From: Crocodylus rhombifer
Lineage: Eukaryota; Chordata; Crocodylia; Crocodylidae
Direction of reading: 5' to 3'
DNA: 64,000 nucleotides
NCBI GenBank assembly: GCA_038503035.1
Contig: JAVSML010021679.1
Span: 62,001 to 126,000, forward strand
Shown: one piece after another, positions 55,490-64,000 of the stretch
How positions within the stretch are numbered: the stretch's first letter is position 1
Layout of the letters: every line of letters starts with the position of its first letter
The notes under the pieces: generated by a model
What the model was told of the DNA's origin: nothing
The model's input: the letters and a program-made list of their open reading frames with translations, nothing else
Database searches by the model: none
Program-made: the position numbers and the translations under genes

Positions 55490-56062
55490 GTCATAGTTTC
55501 ATAGTCTTATAGTAGTTAGGGGTCAGAAGGGACCTAAATAGATCATCTAGTCTAACCCCCCACCACTGGCCGGACCACACACTGGGATCACATGATCCCA
55601 GACAGGTGTTCATCCAGCCTCTTTTTGAATTTACCCAAGGTAAGAGTGAGGACCAGTTCCCTAGGAAGTTGGTTCTAGATCCTAGCCACCCTATCAGTGA
55701 AATAGTGCCTCCTAATCTCTAACCCGAACCTATTCTCCAGCAGCTTCTGGCCATTGTTCCTCATCACCCCATGTGCTGCTGGGGGGAATAGGACCCTTCC
55801 TATTTGCTGCTGATCTCCCCTAACGAGTTTGTAGGCAGCCACCAAAACCCCCCTCAGCCTCCGGTTGCTGAGGCTGAAGAGGTTCAGCTCCCTCAGCCTC
55901 TCCTCATAGGGCCTGCCCTGTTACCCTCCACCAAGCGGGTGACCCTCCTCTGAACCCTCTCAAGGCAGGCCACATCCTTCTTAAAGTGCGGTGCCCAGAA
56001 CTGGATGCAGTACTCCAACTGAGGCCGGACCAATGTCGCGTAGCGGGGGAGTATCACGGCTC
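55490..56062 (-). pseudogene. CR1 ORF2 C-terminal tail
   Basis: The complement encodes the NGQKLLENRFGLEI-like and FTDRVARI-N-LPRE-like tail, the [20 protein letters not shown] region near 55905 and the [20 protein letters not shown] region at 55975-56040. Frame breaks occur, for example at 55915-55925. The part between the FADD motif and LYATLVRPQ is deleted. Confidence 0.8.
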
Positions 56063-57213
56063 TGAACCGGCTGAGCCCTGGAGGACCCCACTATTCATAT
56101 CCTGCCACATCGAGTATGACCCATCCACCACCACTCCCTGGGTGTGCCCCATCAGCCAATTTTTGACCCATCCAACTGTGTAGGCATCAATACCACAGTC
56201 GCTCAATTTATTAATGAGAATGGGGTGAGAGACAGTGTCAAAGGCCATCTTAAAGTCCACAAAGACTACATCCACGGCAACACCATCATCCAGGGATTTA
56301 GTTACCTGGTCATAAAAGGCCATCAGGTTGGTCTGACAGGACCTGCCTTTGATGAATCCATGTTGATTTCCCCTGGGCATGATCTCCCCTGCTGACCCCT
56401 CACAGATGTGATCCTTGATAATTTTTTCAAGGATTTTCCCCAAGACCGATGTGAGGCTTATGGGCCTATAGTTTCTTGGATCCTCCTTTCTCCCTTTCTT
56501 ATAAATGGGGACCACATTAGTTAGTTTCCAATCTCTGGGCACCTGGCTATGATTATGATTGCTCATACAGCCAGGCCAAGGGCACAGCAATGACCCCCGC
56601 CAGCCATGGGTGGAGGGCATCAGGGCCCGCAGATTTAAAAACATCCAGCCCTTCCAGAAGATCCTTAACTACTTCTGCGCAGACCCGAGGCCTGGCAGTG
56701 CTATCCCCAAGATTGCCTCTACCTATGGTGGGAGAGCTGTCCTGGTTCCTGTTCAAGAAAACAGAGGCAAAGAACTTTTTACCATTTGAGTCTAAAAGGG
56801 GCCCTACATTACCCAGTGCCCTCTTCTTACTCCCAATGTATTTGAAGAAAGACTTTTTGTTGTCCTTAATTCTGGTCGCTAGCCTGAGCTCCACCCCTGC
56901 CTTCGCCTTCCTAATGGCCCTCCTACACTCATGAGCCAAGAAGGACTATTCCTTCTTGGTGATGACCCCTGTCTTCCACCAGGTGTATGTCTCCTTTTTG
57001 ACCCTCAGGCATTCTTGAATGCCTTTGCTGAGCGATGGGGGTTTCAGAGCACTCTGTCACACTTTGAGCCTGGAGTATCATCCCCTTGAGGTATGCACAT
57101 CCCTCATGGATTCCCACATCCTCTACCTTTTGGGCCCTCAGTGTCTCCCCCACTAATCTCCTAAATTTGTTGAAGTTGGCCCTTCTGAAGTCAGGGTCAA
57201 AACTAACTTTCAT
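56054..57213 (-). pseudogene. CR1 ORF2 reverse transcriptase N-terminal part
   Basis: The - frame 56644-56054 contains VPRDWKLTNVVPIYKKGRKE, NYRPISLTSVLGKILEKII, NQHGFIKGRSCQTNLMAFYD, VDVVFVDFKMAFDTVSHPIL and WVKNWLMGHTQGVVVDGSYS, ending at SGVLQGS. 56939-56553 contains the pre-RT region (KDNKKSFFKYIGSKKRAL and LEGLDVFKSAGPDALHP). 57213-56929 contains the post-endonuclease linker (PDFRRANFNKFRRLVGETLR). The catalytic FADD has been deleted, so it cannot be active. Confidence 0.88.
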
Positions 57214-57240
57214 CTCTCTTTTCCTCTGCTAGAGCTGTGA

Positions 57241-59389
57241 GGTTACTCTGCAGTCATGACAACAGCCTGCAGCATGGAGCAAGGTCAGAACTGAAGGACC
57301 TGTCTTTCTGCTGGGGGATAATCATCCCACACAAATGTTGATACATATGCCATGCTTCTCTCTTCTGCTTGCTCCTACTCACTTCCTTGTTCCCTGGCAA
57401 ATCTGGGGTAACAAGGAAAAGAGCAACATGGTTGGTGGGCTAGCTTACATAAATCTTACTCCTAACATATCTGGAGCCCCTGAATGCATGATAACTGGCA
57501 GATTCAGCAGTTTACTTAAGTACATCTGTAACATTAAGCATGTGAATAACTCTGTTGGCTTAAATGGAACCCAATAAAAATAAATATCCATATTTACTAT
57601 TCATAAGCTAAAACACTTATGGTCAAAAACAGCCTGATATTGTTAAATGACTTCAAACCAGATTCCTATCTCGTATACAAGTCTTTGACTTTTGTTGCTG
57701 TTTTAAAGTTTTACACCTCTTTGGGACAGAGAAAGTCATTCTGCTATATCTCTAGGAGTCTGGTCCCGCTTGGCAAAATAAATTATAATAATAATTCACT
57801 GATAGCTGCTTGGCTAGAAAAGATTACAGAGGAAGGTGAGGCCAGCTGCTAGAGGTAGATGATTTGAATAAGAGGTGGGTGCCTAAATAGTTTTAAAAAC
57901 CTGGGCCTAGTCATTCTGTGCCTTAGAAACCCAGTTATAAAAAAAGGAGTAATAGCGATTCCTATGATTTATGATACATTAAAGAACATAATGCTTAGCC
58001 AATACGCAAATGGGAACTAAGTATAATTTCCGATTCTCTCAATCCAGTATTTTCACGGGGAAAGGTAGTTTAATGAAATTGCAGATAAAAAAGGTTGTCC
58101 TAATAAATCCCTGCTTCTTCCTGATAAAGAATGGTGTGAGGCTCAGCAGGTAAACAAATACAACCCCAAAAACAAATACAAACATAAACAAATAGAAGCC
58201 CTCACTTCTACAGGAGACAGGTAGCCACAGCTTCAGTTCCTTAAAGGCACTCAGAATTCCATCTCTGAAGTCTGAAAAATAGACATGATGTGAACTGAGG
58301 CTCCTCTGAAGTAAAAAGGAGGAGTTGCTGATTTTAAAAATAACCTTTTATTTCTTTCCCAGTAAAATGAATTCAATCCTGAATACAATAAGAAGATACA
58401 ATAAGAAGGATTTTAAAAAAGAAAGGCCACTTTCTCTCTCCAGTTCACTGTGTCTTTAGCCTGAGCCACATCTACTTTAAAAGATTCCCAGTGCTAACAG
58501 CTGAGTACGTTGAGCAAAAGATATAGGTACTGGCTTCCATGAGTTTAAAAGGCAGCTTTTAGAGTAATAATTCTGGAGTGCTTCATATCACAAACACCCT
58601 GGAGGTGTTAGTTGTAATTGACTGTTTTATCAATTTTTTTTGTTAGTGCGTGTAAGATGGGTGCGGAGTCAAGTGCATACACATGTACACACAAACATAC
58701 ATTGCACAAATAGGAATTAGGGAAAGGCTGATCAGGTTGCAGGTCTGCAGAACTGGGAGTTTAGTGGACCACAAACTGAATATAAGTCAACCATGTTCTC
58801 TTCTTGCAAAACAAGCCAGTAACATATTGGGAGCATTTACGCATGCATTTTACAGTGGAGTATAATAATTTGCTTGCAAATGTATCATTATCTACACGTG
58901 AACTACAATTAAGGCACAGTAGACTAATTTACTCCAGCATAGGATAGTCCCATCAGGCACAAGTACTGTTTTACAGTGGAATAAATAAAATAGTATATGT
59001 GCTTGCATATGCATATTCTTGGAAGCATAGACTTTAATTCAAAATAATGTATAAAAAAAAAAAAAGACCCCTGACTTCTACTCTGGAATCTGAATAGGTG
59101 TCCCAGGAAAGACAGTGCCCTTCTTCATTCCCCCCTCTATTGCCTAAACCTGGCCTTGAGGAAGAAGTAAACTAAAAGCTCAAATGCAGTGCCCACAACC
59201 TTCCAACCCTTGGGCTCCCTATCGAGGATTCTTCACATAGTAAATTAACCTTACCTTAAACTCCTTGATGCCATGGCTAGCCTGATTCTTCTAGCAATGC
59301 TTATTTAAAATTAACTTGGATAGCTCAATGTTAATGCTAATGTCTATAGTATACATACCCACTATGTGCAAGTTGTGGTCTTGCATAGG
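57241..59389. other. AT-rich unique sequence with a possible MITE trace
   Basis: About 2.1 kb. Around 58830-59030 the stretch TTGGGAGCATTTACGCATGC, later ACTGTTTTACAGTGGAATAA, then ATATGCATATTCTTGGA, resembles a worn Harbinger-like MITE, but the ends are poor. The remainder, including ORFs at 57335-57852, is unrecognised. An A-run lies at 59053-59065. Confidence 0.4.
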
Positions 59390-59397
59390 ATATATGT

Positions 59398-60170
59398 TAT
59401 GGCTGTGTGAAACTTTGGTCGCTGATTCGATTCAGTGGAGATTCAGCCCTATTCAGCACGAATTATATCAGGATGCCCTTTAATCCCTCAAAATTGAATT
59501 GGAACCCTCAGAATTGACTCAGAGAGATTAAGAAAGTTTTGATGACTTGGACATAGATGCAGCTTTAAAATTTTTTTCTACATACCTCAAGGTACCAGGC
59601 AGCTCATTAATGGTGAGATGCTGGGGTATATGGAGTGTCCCACAGGAGTATGGGGGGGGTCCCCAGCGCACTTGGCAGGAGATTTGGAAGTGGACCAGAA
59701 GCACTTTTGGTCCACTTCTGGGTCCACCAGAGAGCACATTTGGGCTCCCTCCCATACCCCCCTGGGTCAGCAACTGGTGCCTCCTGGGTTTGGGGGGATA
59801 CCCAGGGACCCCCTGCGGCCAACTGCTGAGCTGGGCAGGAGTGAGGGGACCTTAGCACACTCGACAGCGGACCTGGGAGTGGACCAAAAGTACTTCCGGT
59901 CCACTTCCAGGTTCACTGCCAAGCACATGGGGGGGCACACTTCTGTGGGACGCTCCATCCTCCCCCCCGTCACAGCATTCATGAGCCATGCCTGGTACCT
60001 CGACGTATGTAGAAAAAACATTTAAAGCTGTGTCTGTGACCAAATCACTGATTCTCCAAATCAGCATCGAATCTTCAGATTCGGATTTGGCCAAATTGAA
60101 TCAAACCACTGTCCCCAATTCAGGCTGAATCTGAATCTGAATCAAATACAGCTCATTTTACACACCCCTA
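59398..60170 (-). mobile_element. hAT element, ~773 bp, copy 1
   Basis: Starts TATGGCTGTGTGAAACTTTG and ends TTTTACACACCCCTA, an inverted TAGGG-TGTG(C/T)(G/A)AAA terminus. The flanks ATATATGT and ATAAGTAT agree at 5 of 8. It is the inverse of the 63035-63789 copy: its left end equals that copy's right end. The GC-rich interior carries repeated mini-palindromes (AAGTGGACCAGAAGCACTTT, then TGGTCCACTT) and ORFs on both strands, with no transposase motif. It is non-autonomous. Confidence 0.75.
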
Positions 60171-61345
60171 ATAAGTATCATATGGCACAGAACCCTGGAC
60201 ACTTGGACTGTAAATAAGTTTTTCCTTACATCCAGTCTAAATCAGCCTTCCAGAAGTTTGTGGCTCTTAGACCTAGTTATCCCTTGAGGATCCCTTGTGA
60301 ACAACTGTTCTCTCAGACTGTGGTGCACCCCCCTAATACACTTATCAGCTTCCACCAAGTCCCCCTGAACCTTCTCTTCTCCAGGCTGAGGAGTTCCAAA
60401 TCCCTTAGCCTCTCCTCATAAGGCTTGCTCTCTTGGCCTTTGATGATGCAGGTGGCTCTCCTTTGGATTCTCTCAAGCTTATCCATGTCCCTTCTGAAGT
60501 GGGGGGCCCAGAAATGATCACAGTACTCCAGCTACAGCCTCACCAAGGCCAAGTAGAGTGGGAGGATGACATTCCTGGTTTTGCTTGTGCTGCATCGGTT
60601 GATGCATGCAAGAGTTTGGTTTGATTTCCCAGCTATGGCATTGCATTGGTGATTCATGTTCATCTTGTGGTCAATCAAGACCCCCAAGTCTTTTTCTGTT
60701 GTGGTGTTAGTGAGTGTAGCACTGCTGAGCCTATAAGTATGATGCTGGTTTTTTCTCCCAACGTGAAGCATCCTGCACTTCTCTACATTGAATGCCATCA
60801 GATTTTAGTCTGCCCACCTTGCAAGCCTGTCTAGGTCAGTCTGTATCCCCAGCCGATCCTACAGTGTGACCAGATTTCCCCAGAGTTCAGTGTCATCTGT
60901 GAGTTTTGCCAGTCTGTATCTGACGCCCAAATCCAGATAATTTATGAAGATGTTGAAGACTACTGGCCTCACTACTGAGCCCTGAGGGACACCACCAGTC
61001 ACTTTGTGCCAAGTTGATTTATTCCCATCAACTAATACACTTTGGGTCTTACCCTGCAGCCAGTTCCCCAGCCATTGGATCATGAGATGGTTGAGGCCAC
61101 AGTTCTCCACCTTAGCCATAAGGACATCATGGGAAACCAAGTCAAAGGACTTCTTGAAATTCAGATACATGACATCAACCTCATTTTTGTTGTCCAGGCA
61201 CTTATCTCTTTTTATTCTTTCTGTGAAGAGTTCAATAATAATCTGGTGTTCACTTAACAAGACAACATTCTTTTTGTTCACAGGTCTTTTTTCAGAAATT
61301 AACAGTCTGCGAAAGATAATGAGCTCAGTGAATCCTATTAACATA
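60171..61345 (-). mobile_element. Older CR1-subfamily LINE, 3' half
   Basis: Reverse-strand CR1 lacking its extreme 3' end, since it abuts the hAT element. The tail (AAGTCCCCCTGAACCTTC at 60357 is the antisense of the GDL segment) and the CR1 motifs are recognisable throughout. It begins at about 61345 in the RT fingers region. Protein-level divergence from the other CR1 copies (for example LGNWLQGKTQSVLVDGNKST) suggests a separate subfamily. Confidence 0.85.
60532..61344 (-). pseudogene. CR1-like ORF2 reverse transcriptase fragment
   Basis: 61344-60859 (161 codons, -) contains NEVDVMYLNFKKSFDLVSHD, VPQGSVVRPVVFNIFINYLD and a decayed catalytic box reading LTDDTELWG in place of FADDT-LWG. The first box residues FA have become LT, while both aspartates remain. 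60798-60532 continues with MAFNVEKCRMLHVGRKNQHH, EKDLGVLIDHKMNMNHQC and LPLYLALVRL. One frame break separates the two. Confidence 0.85.
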
Positions 61346-61559
61346 AGTTACAGCTGAGTGACATGTAAGTACATAGCAGTCATGTAATCTAATAATGGTG
61401 TTATAATTCAATTACCTATTGATTTTAATTACCAATACAATATTTCAGTCTAATGTAGACAAAAAAAATCTATCCTTGTTTATTTTTTGTGATGTGTTAT
61501 CTTTGAAGCATTATATGTCAGCATTTCAGATATTATGCAAATCTATTTAAGAATTACAG

Positions 61560-62260
61560 AAAGATTTCACAAAACTGCATGAGTGGACAGTGAAGTAGCA
61601 AATGAAATTTAACATCCATACATTCAAAATAACGTATGTGGGAAAAAATAACTCTGTACATGCCAATAATGGTTTCTGAATTAGCCATTTGCACTTAGGA
61701 AAGAGATCTTTGAATCATTGTGAAGAGTTCTCAAAACATCCACTAAATGTGCAGTTGTGGTAAAAAATACAAATAAAATATTAAGAATCATTAGGAAAAG
61801 AATTGAAAACAGTACAGAACCTTCTTTATACCATTATATACATCTTTTATGAGCCTATATCTTGAACAGTGTTCACTCCATCTAAAAAAAGGTTATTCTA
61901 GAACAGGAAACAGCCCATGGAATCAGAAGCTTCTGTATAAGAAGACTGAAAAAGCTGAAAAAGTCCTTGGCTTGGAAAAGAAACTACTGAGGTACGATAT
62001 GATAGAGTTGTATAAAATCATGAATGGTGTGAAAAAGCTTATAGGGGACTATTATTTACTTTGTCTCGTAAGACAAGAACAAAGGGGCAAACTAGGCCAC
62101 AGGTTAAAAAAAATGGAAGAAATTACACTTTTTACACAATGCAAAATTAGCTTTTGGAAGTCACTGCCACTGGATTTTGTGGAGCTTGATAGTAATACCA
62201 GGTTCATTAAATTATTAGATAAATTTATTGGGGGGAGGGATCTCTCAAGGGGTATTAAAT
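61560..62260 (+). mobile_element. Ancient LINE ORF2 tail (CR1 group)
   Basis: + strand frame 61849-62260 reads MSLYLEQCSLHLKKGYSRTG, then a KVLGLEKKLLRYDMIELYKI block, MNGVKKL, RGKLGHRLKK and a KSLPLDFVELDSNTRFIKLL-DKFIGG end. It matches the tail pattern RPHLEYC-P-W-PH-KKD, LRGDLIELYKI-NG, RGH--KL, NRV---WNSLP--VV-A-S-N-FKN-LDK. Upstream, 61570-61840 is homologous to the FADD-to-LVRP interval but has no frame. It is an old lineage distinct from the other copies. Confidence 0.65.
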
Positions 62261-62939
62261 ATAACATGTCCAAATGGAAAGTTACTCTTGCTAACTGGAA
62301 GAATATGATGCGATTGATCATTTTACCTTCTTTCTTATACTTTTCCTCTAAGGTAATGGTATTCAATATTTTTATACAAGTGGCCAGATTCTTTCCCAAA
62401 GGACACCAACATCAGCACACACCTCTCCTCTTTCAGGAAATATACTAACTTAACTTTTTCACCTGTTTTTTTTTCCCCTTGTATTTTTAGCACAAGTTCT
62501 GGTGAGCCACCTTTTTTGCATGGTTCTAGCATTCAAGAGGTGAATGCCACCATCACTTGTCCCATTTTCTCCTGACACTGAATTCAGTAGGAGGGGAGGG
62601 AAAGGGAGGAACAAACAGTGGCAGTGTTCACCCCCTCGGCTCCAGAGCCTCACTGACATACCAGTGAACCCAAAGGGAGTTTAGTAAGTATTCAGAGCTC
62701 TGGCACGAACTGCTCTGATATGCCAGTGGAGTTTATATGGGTGATGAGCCATTCACATGGGATTTGAGGGTCTCATCCAACCTATAGGCCATAGGTTGAG
62801 TACTGCTGCTCTAATGCATTCACTGCTTGCCACTTTGGAAACAGGATAGTGACTAGATAGACCAGTTGTCTGATCTGGTATGGTGAGTCTTACCTATGTA
62901 ATCCATATGTCACTAGATATGAGATGTACCAAAGTCTCC

Positions 62940-63026
62940 TATATTTTTACATATTATTATATTATTATCTAATACATAATATTATACATATATACATATA
63001 TACAGATATGATATATATATGTATAT
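62940..63026. repeat. AT-rich low-complexity tract
   Basis: Alternating ATATAC/ATATTATT runs. The following hAT element inserted at its edge. Confidence 0.8.
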
Positions 63027-63034
63027 ATGTGTAT

Positions 63035-63789
63035 TAGGGCTGTGCAAAATGGGCCATATTCAATTCAGATTTGGCCCGAATCGCAGACAGTGATCTAATT
63101 TGGCTGAATCTGAATCAGAAGGTTCAATGCTGACTTGGAGAATCAGTGCTTGAGCCACAGACACAGCTTTAAATGTTTTTTCTACATAAATCAAGGTACC
63201 AGGCACAGCTCATGAATGCTGCGATGGTGGGGTGGACGGATCCTCCCATAGGAGTGTGTGTGGGGGGGGCACACTTCCGGTTCACTTCTGGGTCCACCAC
63301 TGAGTATGCCATGCACCGCCCCCCCACATCCCCCAGATCAGGAATCAGATGCAGGGGGACCCTGGGTGCCCCCAGACCCAGGAGGCACCAGTCACTTATC
63401 TGGGGGAGGCGGCACAGGGAGGCCCCCAGTGTGCTCCCTGGTGGACCCAGAAGAGGACCGGAAGTGCTTCTGGTCCACTTCTGGGTCTGCTGCCAAGTAT
63501 GCTGGGGAGCCCCCCCCCAGTGCTTCTGTGGGATGCTCCACCTGCCCCAGCATCTCAGGATTCACAAGCTGTCTGGTACCTTGAGGTATGTAGAAAAAAC
63601 ATTTAAAGCTGTGTCTATGTCTGAATCGTTGAATCTTTCCGAATCTCTCCAAATTGATTTAGAGTATTCCAGTTTGATTCAGAGAGATTAAAGGGTCTCC
63701 TGATTCAGTTCAGATTTGGAGATTCGGCCATCAAATTGGGCCAAATCTCCGCCAAATCAAATCAGGGACCAAAGCTTCGCAAAACCCTA
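63035..63789 (+). mobile_element. hAT element, 755 bp, copy 2, perfect TSD
   Basis: Ends TAGGGCTGTGCAAAATGGG and (reverse complement) TAGGGTTTTGCGAAGC. Flanked by ATGTGTAT at 63027-63034 and 63790-63797, a perfect 8-bp duplication. Subterminal GATTCAGATT-type repeats are followed by a GC-rich interior with GGACCGGAAGTGCTTCTGGT, a palindrome-like block. The 172-codon + ORF at 63173 is not conserved as protein in the inverted copy at 59398-60170 and has no transposase motif. Confidence 0.9.
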
Positions 63790-64000
63790 ATGTGTATAGA
63801 TATACATATAGATTATATGTATTATTGTATATGTATTTCAAGTCAACTATGCATCACTCTCTGAGTCAGTGCATCTGCTGTGTATTAATCAGACAATGCA
63901 AAATCTCAGTGCTTTTCATATGTATTCTTCTGATGCATCTATCAATCAGCTGAAATAGCTGTGGTTTGCCAATCTAAAATCTAGTTTTATCAACATTCTG

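Larger units (their letters stand above)
55488..57240 (-). mobile_element. CR1 LINE with an internal deletion
   Basis: Reverse-strand CR1. Its 3' end near 55488 carries GTTTCATAGTCTTATAGT, the complement of the AAACTATG-type octamers, so it is close to the subfamily of the 7.6 kb copy. The body runs to about 57240, where it is 5' truncated before the endonuclease. An internal deletion removes about 400 bp around 56062-56075, joining the LVRPQLEYC region to the VPQGS region. Confidence 0.9.

Noticed and set aside
63173..63691. 172-codon + ORF as a transposase
   Set aside because: It has no DDE or hAT dimerisation motif, and the inverted copy at 59398-60170 does not keep the same protein.
1..64000. 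tRNA, rRNA, bacterial operon or phage-like system
   Set aside because: No cloverleaf, rRNA-like stretch, ribosome-binding sites or dense gene organisation was seen; the repeat content is that of a vertebrate nuclear genome.

Overview
This is vertebrate nuclear DNA and it looks like a crocodilian (a turtle is the main alternative). The evidence is the dominance of CR1-clade LINEs with the typical octamer-repeat 3' ends, solo LTRs, many hAT and Harbinger-type non-autonomous DNA transposons, and AT-rich unique sequence between them. I found no host protein-coding exon, tRNA, rRNA or CRISPR array that I can support. I read the window as intergenic or intronic sequence. Almost all recognisable coding potential belongs to mobile elements, nearly all of it broken.

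Layout. 1-4620: a reverse-strand CR1 (1-263 and 1095-1985) split by a solo LTR, a second LTR of the same family in the other orientation, an L2-like scrap, and an old CR1 split by a 1.15 kb insertion with a 6-bp target-site duplication (TSD). 7640-10689: the best-preserved CR1, with a 796-codon ORF2 broken near its end by a ~32-nt deletion. 10906-13930: a reverse-strand CR1 carrying a misplaced block of CR1 5' sequence (ORF1 esterase plus the start of ORF2). 14880-31840: mainly unique DNA with scattered LINE scraps, hAT and Harbinger-type MITEs, foldback elements and one full copy of a TIR element (18580-19396). 31856-35258: a CR1 split by a 1,448-bp solo LTR that contains two tandem arrays, followed by a 971-bp LTR of the same family. 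38187-42755: a foldback element, then a decayed PIF/Harbinger transposon with two convergent genes (transposase on +, Myb/SANT-like protein on -), invaded by other elements. 43431-53521: hAT MITEs, a Harbinger-type MITE, an 808-bp long-TIR element, an old CR1, and the second copy of the 18.6 kb TIR element in inverse orientation. 55237-63789: an hAT MITE, a deleted CR1, an older CR1, an ancient LINE tail, and two inverted ~760-bp hAT elements.

How the parts relate. The two ORFs of CR1 normally act together in target-primed reverse transcription. Here ORF2 survives best at 7877-10267 and the ORF1 esterase only at 11455-12150, in a different copy. The Harbinger remnant could have mobilised the small elements at 17118, 42588 and 45584 that share its terminal theme, but that is inference. 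Direct TSDs at several insertions allow a relative chronology. No undescribed system is demonstrated; the strongest leads are the chimeric CR1, the tandem-expanded LTR and the two-gene Harbinger with its satellites.
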